The translations under genes and the position numbers were made by a program. Below the pieces are notes generated by a model. That model had not been told where the DNA came from. It was given only the letters and a program-made list of their open reading frames with translations, and made no database searches. DNA of 64,000 nt from Anthopleura xanthogrammica (lineage: Eukaryota > Cnidaria > Anthozoa > Actiniaria > Actiniidae), in NCBI GenBank assembly GCA_964019055.1, contig OZ025215.1, forward strand, positions 1,345,001-1,409,000. The letters are read 5' to 3'. This document shows, one piece after another, positions 32,335 to 44,281 of the stretch. Position 1 is the first letter of the stretch; each line of letters begins with the position of its first letter.

Positions 32335-35300
32335 ATGACGGTGAGCGAAGAAACCCTCGCTACAAGGGTCATACAAGTAACAAACGTGGCTCCTAACGCT
32401 ACAACAGACCAAATGAGGATTTTATTCGGTTTTCTTGGAGAGATTGAAGACTTGAAGCTGTTTCCAGAGTAAGTTAAGCTTTGATTGAAAATCTAAAACA
32501 TTTAATGCTCTTTAATGCTTTGATTTAGTCTCAACTTTGGATCTTTAAGTTTAGGATTAAGATAAATGTAGTAAAAAAAGGAAATTTGCCAAAAAATTTA
32601 GAATTTTTTTTATCAGACCAAGACCACAGGAAGCCCAAAGCTAGGAATTTTTATTTTTTAGCTCGAGGTCAAAAATCAGCCATTGGGATCTGAGAGGGAA
32701 AAATTTATATCCTAAATAAAGAGACCTGTACATTAAACTACTGTATAATTTCATACTCAACTCCAATTCCTTTATTTCCAGATACTCTGCCATCCCAGTT
32801 CAGTCACGTGTCTGTTTTGTGAAGTTCAAGGAGCCGTCAAGCACAGATATTGCACAGCACCTCACCAATACTGTGTTTATTGATAGACATCTGGTTGTCA
32901 TTCCAATTCCTGAAGGTAATACTTATTTCCTTATTATTGTATTACAATATACACGTATGATAAGCTTGGTACGCAACATGCAGCATGCAACAACAGAACC
33001 TTCACGATCCTTTCTTAAAATAGCCGTAGATATGTCGCTACTGTAAATGTTCAGATATGATAACTAGCGACAACATGCAGTCCATGCAACAGGTCAAGAG
33101 ATTGACTGGCTAAAGATATGTTTGGCCAGACAAGTGTGAATTTTGGCCAGACATTGTCCATTGATCAGCATTATTTGTAGCCCTGTATGTTCGCAGAATG
33201 TCACTCCAGTGGTCACAGTTGAACATTGAAAACGACCAAAGATATGTTTGGCCAGACAAGTGCTAATTTTGGCCAGACATTGTCCATTGATCAGCATTAT
33301 TTGTAGCCCTGTATGTTCGTAGAAGGTCACTCCAGTGGTCACAGTTGAACATTGAAAACAACCAAAGATTTTCAATGTTTTTTAACCCTGTTTACTACAG
33401 ATTCTATGACCAGACCAGAGATGATTGGAGATGCTTCTACTGAAGGAACCTTAATACCTTTACCTCACATGGCCCCACAGGTATTGTACATATACAGTAT
33501 ACATTAGAGCATAATAAATCAGTCTTTATGCTATCAATACATTACATCAATTCCAGCGCTTTTCATATTTTTGCGACCTACCAACTCTACACGTCTGGCA
33601 TTTTGGCTTCCGTCAATCAAATTGACGACATCCTGATCACAAGCGATAAAGAAATTCTTGTATGAAAATGTCTATCTATCTTCATGGGAATTTCCTTATC
33701 ACTCTATTGGAATGAACTTGGTATGTTGTAAGTTTGATTGATGGAAGTCAAAATGCCAGACGTCTGGAGTCATTTTGGTCGCAGAATAATGAAAATAGCT
33801 GTAAAACCTAATTAATAGTATTTACTAACATTTTTTATTCCTATTTATGAACCAGATTATTACTACTGGTGGTACTACTATTACTGTCCCAGCGTCAATG
33901 CCACAAGCTCCTTTGTTGACTGATGTCACAGACTCTCACAAGTTGGAAGAGATTCGCAGGACTGTGTTCATCAGCAAAATGGACAAGAGTGTGAGTGAAA
34001 CAAACCTGTTAGCCTATTCACTGGTTTCTTACTGTGATACAAATGCATTATGGGTCGTAAGAAAGCAGCTCCTAGACCTACAGTAAAAATCAAAACTGTT
34101 GATACACTACCTATGAATAATGTTGGAAAAATTAAGCATGCAGTGTACATGTAAGAAAAAGCGCTTTAAAAATCGTATATAAACTAAATCCCCCCCTCCC
34201 CCATTCAATGTTGTTCCTTGAGAATGCGGCTAGCTCACGGTACCCAACTTTGGCCATTTAGACAACATTGCAAGGGGAGGGAAGGGGGAGCGTACAGTCA
34301 ACATCAGTCATTTCACACAGCCAATTTTGGGAGCATTATAGGGGTAGCGTATCAACACATTTCGATTTTTACTGTAGATCTTTAGCTTTTATTTAGAAAT
34401 TTCAGATCAAATGCATCTTAGTATGATACTGACACATGTCCGAGCATTCTACATAAATAATCTAGGCTATTCCTGAGCAACAGAGAATCCTAAACTGGAC
34501 TGTTTGATGCTCTGTTGTCTAAACATTCCTTTTTTCTTCTGCAGATTTCTGCTGAACAGCTTCTATCTTTCTTTTCTTCCTGTGGAGAGGTCAAGTTTAT
34601 TAGACTCTTAGAAGGAGAATCTGAGGAAACCAGGTAATATTGTTGACCCTTTTACCTTGGTAATACGAGCAACAAAATCATGCAACTTGTCATGCAATGT
34701 TGTTGCGTTGCAAGTTGCAGAGTTAATGTTGCTCGTATTACCACCCTGTGCAACAACAAAATTTTGTTGCATAGCTTTGTTGCAGAAGTAGTTCTAAGTG
34801 CTTTCTATTCTCTGCAACAAAGAAAATTTGTTGTGCATAGAGTGGTAATACAAGCAATATTTGCTCTGCAACAAGTACTGTAGTACTATTTTATTGCCCC
34901 TATTACTGCAGCTTTAGGCATAACATTTACCCATTTCAGACCATGTGTTATTCTCTTGGGAATAATATCTTAGTTTGAGTTGTATCCATATTTCTTTGTT
35001 CTATGTTTCAATTTGAGTGCATAAGCCAATTCAAAGTTTAAGAATTGTTTCCAGTGCGCATGCAATTTTATCCCAAATTTCTCACCTTTTGTTTAAACCT
35101 TCTTTTGTTTTTAATTAACAAAAGAAGGTGAGAAATTTGGGATAAAATTGCATGCGCACTGGAAACAATTCTTAAACTTTGAATTGGCTTATACAGACTG
35201 TTCATGAAATTTTGCAGTATGAAGATGACTGTTACTGATTATTAATTTTTATTTATCTACGACAGGTGTGCCTACCTTGAATTTACTGAGTCATCATCTG

Positions 35301-38300
35301 TTCTCACAGCTCTACAGTATAATGGTGTCTATTTTGGTGGTCGACAACTAAAGTAAGTCCAAATCAAAAAAACTTGTATAAAACTTATATCTTACAGCCA
35401 TCACTCCCTGTATGGGACTCTTCTGTGAGGATCACTCCACACACACTTCCACTACATTCGCTACTTACAGTACAACACACAACACTTAACTCACATGTTG
35501 ATTTTTATGGAGGGAGGAAAACTGGAGAAACCACAGAGATAAACCCTCGTGGCAAGAGACCTATGCCTACATATGTAAATTACCAATTCAAACCATGTGA
35601 TGTTTACATCGTTTTCCCTGGAGAATTGTTCCTTTATCTTTCTAAGATTTATTCCTTCATATTCCTGTGGATATGAAAACATTATAAAGAAACAATTCTC
35701 TAGGAAACATCATGTAAGCATCACATGGTTTAAATTGGGCAATTCACTTATGAAGGTGATTAGGTCTACGGAGATAAATACATCAAGCAAATGCAACTCA
35801 CATCTGATCCAGTAGGGCTTGAACCCAGACCACAGTGGTGAGAGGCGAGGAGTAAACCACTCACCACCCATGCCACCTACAGAAAAACAGTATTTTTGTT
35901 TTTGAGTGAGTTGTTGCCTGTAAATCAATAGTTGATAGTTCCGTTTTTGACTCCTTTCATTCCATTTCTTTCTATGGACAGAGTGAGCTATTCCAAGCAT
36001 GCTATTGTCAAACCAGCATCAAAATACGACAAGGAGAAAAATGATAGTGACAGAGGTTCAAGGAGAGGTGAGACTTGAATCCTTTCGAGGGGCCGATCCT
36101 GGGAGGGGTGCAGCAGGGTGCACCCGGGTCAACTTTGTGCCCTTACTTCAAAGATAAGCAATACAAAATAATGTTTTCTTCTCCCTTGGGTTGCCTTTAT
36201 GCCCCTACTGCAGCTACTCGGCATTTTTCTAGTGTGTGTGCCCTTCCAACGCAGCACCCATCCTTAATGCTTTCGAAATGTCTCCCATATGTTATATTCA
36301 GTACCCTTAGATCTTCCAGAGTTGTGTTAATGTCCTATGGTCAAGGAGTATCCCGGTTGGCTTGGTTGGGTACTGTTCTTTTTGTTCATGAGTTGTGGGT
36401 TCACTCGGGCTCTTAAAATACCTGAGTAGAAGGTGCTACCTTTGCTCTAAAAATATCTGTAAATGGTTAGACCTTTGCCTTCCTCCTACGTGTCACCCTC
36501 ATGAATTAGAGTTGCTTTACATTATTTTGGTTGTTGTTGACTGATGAAGCTATATGTTGTTTTAAGTAGATCGAAGAAGCAGATCCCCATCAAGGTCGAG
36601 ACGAAGATCAAAGTCACGGTAAGCTACTGTAGAGATCTAATAATAAGGATTATTGTTGTTGCTTCTGTTTTTGTGCTTTGTTTGTTGCACTGCTAGTTTG
36701 TGCATGCTTCGCTTGTTCTTGTTGTTCTGCTGTTGCTGCTGTTGTTTCATGCTTTGCTTGTTGTCATCGTTGACTTGTTGCTGCTGTTTTGTGCTTTGCT
36801 TGTCGTTGCTGAGCACTGCTATTTTGTGCATGCTTCGCTTGTTCTTTTTTTTCTGCAGTTGCTGCTGTTGTTTCATGCTTTGATTGTTATCGTCGTTGCT
36901 GTTGTTGCTGCTATTTCATGCTTCGCTTGCTGCTATCATTGCTGACGTTTCCTGTCTTGCTTGTTGTTGTTACTGATGCTGCAGTTATCCTTGCTTAGTG
37001 CTGTTGTTGCTTCTGTTTCATGCTTCGCTTGTTGTTGTTACTGATGCTGCAGTTATCCTTGCTTAGTGCTGTGGTTGCTTCTGTCTCATTCTTGTTGTTG
37101 TTCTCATAGTTCTCATTATTTTATCCATTTTTCTTTTTCCAGATCCCCTACTCGCAGACGCAGATCACGCTCACCATCCTGGTCCAAATCAAGAGGGCGA
37201 GGTCGATCACGCTCAAAGTCGAGGTAAGAGACAAGAATAGTGATGTTACTAGTGATGTTACTGGTGAGAGCTTCACAACTTCCTGGCCAAACTTCGGGAA
37301 GCTTTCAAAATTACGCAAAGTCCTAGAAATGTGGAAAAATGAAAGAAGGAAGAAGGAAGGAAGCAAGGAAGGAATGAATGAATGAATGAATGAATTGATG
37401 AATAGAGATGGATGGACGGATGGGTGGCTGGACGGACGGATGGGTGGAGGGATGGATGGATGTATAAACGGATTGATGGATGGGTGGGAGGATATGAATG
37501 GATGGATGAATGAACTACAGGAAGGTATAGTAGGTATGTATGAATGTATATATTCAGTTGGCGAATACAATAAACAAGGGGATGAATGATTTGGGGTGGC
37601 TTATCATCCTTTCTTGCAGCGGAGTAGCTGAATCTCGAGGGACGCAGCTCAACGTGGCTGAGTCGAAGGCGCACATTGAGTTAGTAAACTGATTCAGAAG
37701 AAACAAAATAACCAATGAATTAATAAACAAATAAACGAAACAATACACTCATCCCGGCTTCGCTTGAGTGACCACCAAAAATGCTCCCACAATGGAATAT
37801 CGAATGAAAACAAACTCGAATTTAGAAGATCGATTCTAAGACAGACATTTACAATTTCCAGCAAATAGTCCCTTCACAGCTCCCTGCGCCATCTTGCAAG
37901 GTAGCCGAGTCTTTGAAACGAAGCGAGACGAACGGTGAGCTTGCAATGGTAAAGACATTTTATTAACACCTTGGACAATTATTCACATGTCTCTATCACT
38001 GCGAGATCACCGTTCGTCTCGCTTCGTTTCGAAGGCCCGGCTACCTTTCAAGATGGCACAGGGAAATATCAAAAACACATTTTAGCTTGTCCGACGTAGC
38101 AACAGTAACTAGGGTGGTAGAATAATAAATTCGTGATGGTTTATTAACACATCTTCCTTCACTATTCCAGGGACAGGGGTAGAGACCCATTGAGAGACAG
38201 ACGAAGACGATCACGTGAAAGGTCCACGTCACGTGACAGGATCAGACGTTCAAGAAGCAGGTTAGTGTCGTCATAGTAACTATGGTAACGCATTATGCAT

Positions 38301-41278
38301 ACCTAAAACTGCCGTAGCTGTGCATTTGCATCTAAGCGAGACGAACGGTGAGCTTGCAGTGATAGAGACATCTGAATAATTGTCTAAGGAGTTAAAAAAA
38401 GTCTCTATCATTGCAAGGTCACCGTTCGTCTCGCTTCCATGCAGAGGCACGGCTACCTTTCAAGATGGCGCAGGAAACCGTTCGAGAAAGAGAGTAGGAT
38501 GTTGGGTCCAAGGATCGGATTGAAAAGGGCCACAAATAATAATTGTGTGAAGAATTGTCCTGCGTTTAATCGACTTGTTAATGGCAATCTTATATTTTGA
38601 TTTCAGGGATAGACGTCGCGGCCGACCTCGGCGAACCCCCGAGAGAACCCGGGATAGATCACGTGACAGATCTCGGGATTACAGAAGAAAATCTAAGGAG
38701 AGATCCCGCGAGAGATCCCGCGAGAAAACCCGCAGGTCTAAAGAGAAATCCCGCGAGAGGTCACGCGAGAAATCCCGTGAGGCGTCGCCAGAGCCATTAC
38801 GTGACAGGTCGCGCTCGAAGTCTGTGGAGAAGTCACGTGGTAGCCGGTCAAAGGAGAAGCCTCGTGATAGGTCGAGGGAGAGATCACGTGATAGGTCGAG
38901 AGAAAAATCGGCAGAAAAATCAGCAGAAAAGACGGAGGACGTGCGTGAAGAGGAGCCGGAAAAAGGCGCGAATAGGTCTGATAATGATATGGATGAAGAC
39001 GAAGACAGGCCTAAAAAATCAAAAGAAAAGGACCGCGAACGAGAAAAGAGTCGTGAAAAAACACGAGACAAGGATCGGGAGCGTGATCGTGACAGAGATC
39101 GCGAGCGTGACAGAGACCGAGATCGTGATCGTGACCGTGTTGATCGTGACCGTGACAGAGATCGTAAAGATCGTGACAGGGATCGTCATGAAAAGCGTGA
39201 CCGTGATCGCGACAGAGACCGTGACCGTGACTCGGAGCGTAAAGGGAAATCAAGTCGTTCGCCCTCGGAATCACCAAAGCGATCAAGGTACGTCTCCCGC
39301 ATAAAACGAAAACTTAATTAAGTCTCTTCCATAATGTCATAAATAAAAATCAATTAATTGATTAAAAAACCTGAATTTGGCTGCCGGCAATTCCGGAGTC
39401 ACGGCGGATGCCAAAATCCCGAACCACGTAAGATTTTTTCCTAGTTTCCCGTATCCCGCGAATACCCTTCCAGATCCTGATTCGTGTGTTCCAGTGAAGG
39501 TCCGTTGTTGAAGTTGTGCATGCTTTACTTTACCGTTGGTATTAGTGAATATTTTGACGTTGAAATGATATGAGGCTCACCCAGTAAATATGTCTGTAAT
39601 CAAGACACACCTGGGTATTTTACGAATTCGTAAGGGAATATGCCATTAAACGGATAAGTAAGGTATAATCAGATTGCGGTCAAAAACTGCGCCCCGCGGC
39701 GACTCAAACGATTAATTAAATTTAAACGTAATGGCGCTTTAAATGTGATCTTGTCTGGGAGAATTGGTTAACGCAAGCTGCAGGAAGTCGCTTCAGCACT
39801 GATGACAAGATTGGCGCACCCATCTCAATCAGCTTACTAAATTTTATCACTATTTTGTGTGTTGTAGTGGTAGTACATTCGAATCTCACCTCTGGGGTCT
39901 CGGGTTCGATTTCTGGACTCGGTATCACAGTGTGGGTAGAGTTTGTTGAGTGTATCCCTTGATTCAAGGGTTTTTCTTCGGTTTTTCTTTGACCGTAAAA
40001 ACCGAAACGCTTAATTCCGATTCCATTTGTGAGTTAGCCGTGCCCTGACTTAGATCAGCCCAGAGGTTATTTCAAGGTTCAATCTGTGATTCAGCCGTGC
40101 CTTAGCTTAGATCAGCCCAGAGGTTGTTTCAGGGTTCAATCTGTGAGTTAGCCGTGCCCTGACTTAGATCAGCCCAGAGGTTATTTCAAGGTTCAATCTG
40201 TGATTCAGCCGTGCCTTAGCTTAGATCAGCCCAGAGGTTGTTTCAGGGTTCAATCTGTGAGTTAGCCATGCCCTGACTTAGATCAGCCCAGAGGTTGTTT
40301 CCGGGTTCGATAATATATTCTAGTACCATTCAAATGCTCAAGTTAAATAAATATTTCCTTTCAGACACCACAAGCGAAAGAAGGAGAAAAAGAGCAAAGA
40401 CAAAGAAAAGCGACGAAGAACAAGTGACCTCGAAGACAGTGATGCTGATAAAAGTACGTTCTCATACGCAGGAAAATGTTTTTCATTCGGAAGATTAAAA
40501 TGGAGTGTCAGTTTTGTACAACTATGACGTTGCCGTGTCTAAGCATTCTGATTGGTTAAGCAGTGATTTCACATGCTATGATTGGTTCAAACGATACCGT
40601 GACCGTGCCATATGACATGGTTGTCATCTACTCTATTTCAGAAGATACGAGGAAATAGACTCCTTTACCTTAATGTTTTCCTATTTCAGACCACGTGTCA
40701 TTCTCTTGAGAATAAGATTCTTTGTTTGAGTTGTATCCATATTCATTTGTCTTCTCATGCACAACCATTAAACAAAAAAATGATACTCAAGGGAATGACA
40801 CGTGACTTAAATGGGAAAACATTACGCTCAAACTAAGAGGGTCTATTACGCAAAGTAAACTATGATTCTTTAAAGTTATCTGGGATGGGAAAAAGTGCTC
40901 AAAATCGTTGGCTGTGACGCCACGTGCATGCCAACATGTATAGCCTGCATGCAACCTGACTTTAACTCTAGATCAGTCTTAGCCACAGTTATGTTCCAAT
41001 GCATACAGGTTAGCCAATCTACTAACAGATAAAATTTTACGTTTTTGCTTATTCCTTTATCAGTGAGTGACAATGAAGCAGAGAAGAAGACCAAAAAGGC
41101 AGCACAAAGCAGCAACGAAGAGTTAAGTGAGCATGACTCTGAGTACGAGAGAAGCAAGAAGAAAACTCCCCGAGAAACAACAAGCGATGATGACGAAGAA
41201 ACACCTCGCAAGAAGAAGAGACGCAGTTACAAGAAAAAACCGGTTAGCGCTGGTGACTGTTACTCTGATAGCAACTGA
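32335..41278 (+). CDS. SREK1: Splicing regulatory SR-related protein SREK1 (SFRS12), 13 exons, complete
   Basis: Nuclear SR-related splicing regulator. Exons: 32335-32468, 32782-32915, 33401-33480, 33856-33990, 34545-34633, 35266-35352, 35982-36067, 36570-36618, 37143-37223, 38171-38260, 38607-39287, 40365-40453, 41064-41278 (TGA). All are GT-AG. The sum is 1,950 nt, or 649 residues. RRM1 begins near residue 11 ([20 protein letters not shown]) and includes [20 protein letters not shown] second RRM-like domain ([12 protein letters not shown] ... VYFGGRQLK) follows. The rest is a long Arg/Ser, then Arg/Asp/Glu-rich domain (exon 11 carries most of it), then a Lys/Glu tail rich in acidic blocks. 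The start fits family N-termini. The introns hold several palindromic repeats. The call is from strong conservation in the RRM exons. Confidence 0.94.
33112..33365. repeat. Tandem duplication, 126-bp period
   Basis: Two direct copies start AAAGATATGTTTGGCCAGAC (33112 and 33238). Each contains GACATTGTCCATTGATCAGC and TTGTAGCCCTGTATGTTCG. The content resembles the CAGGGCTCAAAATAA palindrome family. It lies in intron 2 of SREK1. Confidence 0.85.
34668..34873. repeat. MITE family C, copy 1
   Basis: Arms of GAGCAACAAAATCATGCAAC/TTGTCATGCAATGTTGTTGC face the complementary AACAAAATTTTGTTGCATAG...TAATACAAGCAATATTTGC at the other end. Other copies are at 42880 and 48566. It lies in intron 5 of SREK1. 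Confidence 0.7.
34911..34998. repeat. MITE family B, left half only
   Basis: It contains GCTTTAGGCATAACATTTAC, CCATTTCAGACCATGTGTTA and TTGAGTTGTATCCATATTTC, then stops about 20 bp before the perfect palindrome at 35021. The second arm of the element is missing. Confidence 0.7.
35021..35192. repeat. Perfect 68-bp inverted repeat with 36-bp spacer
   Basis: The arms are 35021-35088 and 35125-35192 and match base for base (outer ends ATAAGCCAATTC and GAATTGGCTTAT). The spacer holds a second partly overlapping hairpin (CTTCTTTTGTT / AACAAAAGAAG). It lies in intron 5 of SREK1, so the pre-mRNA can form a long perfect stem. Confidence 0.92.
35490..35880 (-). repeat. tRNA-derived SINE carrying a nested palindrome
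   Basis: On the minus strand the head reads GTGGTGAGTGGTTTACTCCT ... GTGGTCTGGGTTCAAGCCC, with A-box-like and B-box-like elements. The body ends in TTTTCCTCCCTCCATAAAAA. Within it, 35578-35745 is a separate palindrome (AATTACCAATTCAAACCATG ... CATGGTTTAAATTGGGCAATT) inserted later. It lies in intron 6 of SREK1. Confidence 0.75.
36640..37100. repeat. GTT/GCT triplet-rich region with a longer repeat
   Basis: Imperfect TTGTTGCTGCTGTT repeats are interleaved with recurring TTTCATGCTTCGCTTGTTG blocks (about 60-90 bp higher-order period). It lies in intron 8 of SREK1. The Leu- and Gln-rich frames are repeat artefacts. Confidence 0.85.
37350..37515. repeat. GAATGAATGGATGGATGG microsatellite
   Basis: GAAG, GAAT and GGAT tetranucleotides in succession, with GGAC interruptions. 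It lies in intron 9 of SREK1. Confidence 0.88.
37866..38066. repeat. MITE family E, copy 2
   Basis: Palindrome with arms CCATCTTGCAAGGTAGCCGA...ACGAACGGTGAGCTTGCAAT and the complement ending GGCTACCTTTCAAGATGGC. It lies in intron 9 of SREK1. Confidence 0.88.
38335..38475. repeat. MITE family E, copy 3 (left end shortened)
   Basis: GCGAGACGAACGGTGAGCTT faces GTCACCGTTCGTCTCGCTTC and the common terminus GGCTACCTTTCAAGATGG. The outer left terminus is missing. It lies in intron 10 of SREK1, 270 bp from copy 2. Confidence 0.85.
39850..40310 (+). repeat. tRNA-like head followed by about five ~61-bp tandem units
   Basis: From about 39860 there is a tRNA-like stretch (GTTGTAGTGGTAGTACATTC ... TCTCGGGTTCGATTTC) with a B-box. 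It is followed by TTTTTCTTCGG sequence and, from 40028, about five direct units of GTGAGTTAGCCGTGCCCTGA ... CAGAGGTTGTTTCAGGGTTC. Alternate units carry GATTCAGCCGTGCCTTAGCT, giving a two-unit higher-order pattern. It lies in intron 11 of SREK1. Two related units are at 30400 in FDX2. Confidence 0.8.
40655..40847. repeat. MITE family B, full-length copy
   Basis: Palindrome starting TAGACTCCTTTACCTTAATG, with inner arms TTTCAGACCACGTGTCATTC / GGGAATGACACGTGACTTAA and ending AAGAGGGTCTA. It lies in intron 12 of SREK1. Confidence 0.88.
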
Positions 41279-41689
41279 TTGGATAGCTATTTGACCAATC
41301 ACAGTCCTTATCTTGATTAAGCATGCTCGTAAATCCCAAAATGATGGCTAGAAAGGAAAGAGAAGGATTGTAATCATATCTAGCTAACCAAAAAAAGGAA
41401 TCTGGGCTGCATTTCGAAATAACATTTTATTGGCATTTACTATGTATTTTTTCTCACAGCTTTAACATAATTCGTTAATCATTCCTGTAACCAAGGTAAC
41501 TGAACCTAATATTTTGCTGCTATGTGATTGGATCTTTTTTGTGTAACTAACCAATCAGCAAAGCACTAAGGTACCAAGAATATGTGTGTGTGATGTGTCA
41601 TTAGGAATTATAGGTGATAGAAAAGGACATTCCTTTGTGGGATTTTTTTTGTCTTTTTTCTACTTTTGTAATGTTGTATTTTATGGCTG

Positions 41690-41695
41690 AATAAA
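41690..41695 (+). promoter_or_regulatory. Polyadenylation signal of SREK1
   Basis: AATAAA about 410 bp past the SREK1 stop codon, preceded by a T-rich tract. It is the first canonical signal on this strand downstream of the gene. Confidence 0.7.
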
Positions 41696-42530
41696 AGTGT
41701 CAAAGAAAACATCTATAAAGTATCATAAGTATTTTGTGTTATCATCAGGGTTTGTGCTACATTTCCAAAACAAGATTCAAAACAAGACTTTTTAAGGACT
41801 TTTCAAGGTCCAAAATGATGATTGTCAAGGATCACTTTTGTTTGGGATTTTTCTAACAATCAATAAAAACAGCGAAATCATTATTAAAGGGTATTTAAAT
41901 TTGATAACATCGATGTAATATCAATGGAAAATAACATACCAACCTAGTCGTTCTTGGAACAAAGTTACAATCGAAATAACAAGTGATTTGTGAAGAAAAA
42001 TCAAGCAACAGATGATCATTATAAGCTAGTTATAATATTCAAGGAATTTTCCAGGAGTATAACACTTTTCTATTTTCAAGGGCTTTTCAAGTGCACTTAA
42101 AAATGAGTGTTGAGTTCCAGCTGGGCTATTTAAGGATTTCAAGTATTAGCACAAACCCTGTATCATTGTAATTTATATTTCTTTGCTCTCAGCACATGCC
42201 AAGTCCCCCCACCACCTAAAAACTCCCCCTCGCCCTGGTAATCGTGAAACCGGTTACAAAAACTGTAACTTCAATAATTTACTTTATTTTAAAGAATAAC
42301 TTAATAAATACATTTTGACAACACCATAAATGAAACAGACTAGCATTAAAGCTTACACTAAAATATATACACTTTATAACTTAATGTGAAGTTATGATAA
42401 TAGGTTAAATTATTTCATGATAAAGATGGGTCTTTTTATTGTACCAGTATATACAAATTTTTTGGCAAATATTTTAGAGTTCAAAAATTTACAGCATTTA
42501 TACACATAGATAGCATGAGAATACAACTCC

Positions 42531-42702
42531 TTAGCTCAGGTGTTTGTTTTGCCCATTTCAGACGGTCCATGCATTATTCCTTTGACAATAGGATTCTTTG
42601 TTTCATTAGCATCCAAACAAAAAAACAATACTCAAGGGAATGACAGATGGTATGAAATGGGCAAAACATTGCATGTGCTCAAGCTAAAATGAGGTCTATA
42701 AT
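42531..42702. repeat. MITE family B, diverged copy
   Basis: TTGCCCATTTCAGACGGTCC faces GATGGTATGAAATGGGCAAAA, with TGAGGTCTATA at the right end. More diverged than the copies at 7612 and 40655. Confidence 0.8.
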
Positions 42703-42879
42703 GTGGTGAGCCGAGTTTCATGATAAAAACTTTATGGTATGTTTGTCAGATTTTGTGGACACACTAACCAGTATAAGCATTTTTATGAAGTTAACCAGTC
42801 ACTGACCACACATGTACAAGCACAAATCCATCACAATGTAGACCTTATAGGCTTCCTAAAGGCCGTGTCACAGGCCATG

Positions 42880-43180
42880 ATTTCTTAATTGTGCAACTTG
42901 TCTCGCGAAAAAAATTATTGCAGGTTGCATGAGCGTTTTTCACCTTTGACATCCCCTTGTGCAACTTGAATTTTTCATTTTTTTGCTGCACGAAAAGTAG
43001 AATCGACTTCTTCTTTCTGCAACAATCTTTGTAAAAATTTACGTGACATGGTCGTGCAGCTTGCAATTAGAGTGTGCGTACAAGCCAACCATTCACCATT
43101 GATTCAAATTATGCATGTAACTTGCAATACTTTATTTTCGCGAGACAAGTTGCACGAGAAATTGTAGCATGTGACAGGGG
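42880..43180. repeat. MITE family C, copy 2
   Basis: GTGCAACTTGTCTCGCGAAA at the left faces TTTCGCGAGACAAGTTGCAC at the right. The internal sequence has further GCAACTTG repeats. Confidence 0.75.
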
Positions 43181-43480
43181 CTTAAAACAAAATTTAAAAA
43201 AAACTAGTAAAAAATCCATAAAAACAATAAATAAATAATACAAACAAAAAGTTTTGAATTATATTTTATAAACCTTATTATCCCAGAATTGTATCCATAT
43301 TTGCCACTGATGCAGAAGAACGATAACCCCAGATCCCACCCCCAACTGCAAAATTGTCCCTAGAATTACTATAATATTGTATTCTCTCAGTTCTTGCTAC
43401 CTTAAGAAATGTTTAACCATCCCCCTTTTGGGGAGATATGGATATTTTTTGAGTCTATATATATATATTATTGTATTATT

Positions 43481-43610
43481 GACTTGCAGCACGTCAGAAT
43501 GCAGCTCAATTTGGAGGGCTAAACAACAGGTCCCAAATTCTCAGGAGTTTGAAATTCTTTTGTCCTCCAAATTGAGCTTCATACCGATGTGCTGCAATAA
43601 GGGGTCTATT
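43481..43610. repeat. MITE family A, short form
   Basis: GACTTGCAGCACGTCAGAATGC at the left, GTGCTGCAATAAGGGGTCTA at the right, with AGCTCAATTTGGAGG and its complement inside. Confidence 0.85.
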
Positions 43611-44281
43611 GCATGGCAATTTTCATTTCTAAAAATAAAAAACTCCTATTTTGGATTGCTCTACAACAGCTGTTGTAAAATCCCTCTATACATTTTAAAA
43701 TTTCTAAAGCATATTAGCAGTCATATATATATTCAGGCCTTTGGAAAGCGAATTTCATTCAATATATTTGCTATTTACAGGTTTGAACCAACTGTCGACA
43801 TAGATTCTACTTATAATTCTTGTCTTCAAATGTAAAATCTTGAAAAATGTATACTGTACCTTGATATGATTACGTTTGGAAATCATATATATTATATAAA
43901 TATTCAGCTTTGGATTCCGCATAAGGTACATCAGTTCGACACAAATGCAAATTGAAAGAAGTCAAACGACGCTTATGGCAACTAGCAGAATGACAAGATA
44001 TGAATGGTTTCCATGGTGATATCTCTAGATCTAGACGAGTGAACAAGTTCGAACAGAAAAAACTCTTGGGACTGGAAGTATTCAATATCGACATCCAAAC
44101 AGCTGTTGAGGTTATTGCAAACATGACTCATAGTAGAAATTTCTTCTACCAAGTTGCTATGGTGACCAAGCAAGTCAATTGTATGAAGTTTTGCATTCTG
44201 TAGATTCCTAACCCTGAATGCTGAATGAAAAAATTAAGGCATAAAATAATCTTACTCGAAGGAAATTTAATTGCTTTAAAA

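Larger units (their letters stand above)
41279..44281. other. SREK1 3' untranslated region and intergenic DNA
   Basis: The SREK1 3'UTR runs to the polyA signal at 41690. Beyond it there is no recognisable exon. Family B (42531), family C (42880) and family A (43481) elements account for much of the rest. A fragment resembling the minisatellite unit (TTTGGGGAGATATGGATATTT) lies near 43425-43450. Confidence 0.6.

Noticed and set aside
32173..32412. 79-codon minus-strand frame as an FDX2 presequence exon
   Set aside because: It is antisense to SREK1 exon 1 and ends in a stop without a suitable in-phase donor. The frame at 32137-32026 fits the phase better.
38597..39304. 235-codon alternative frame and antisense frames over SREK1 exon 11
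   Set aside because: Shadows of the Arg/Asp/Glu repeat-coding exon. The SREK1 frame is fixed by phase with both neighbouring exons.
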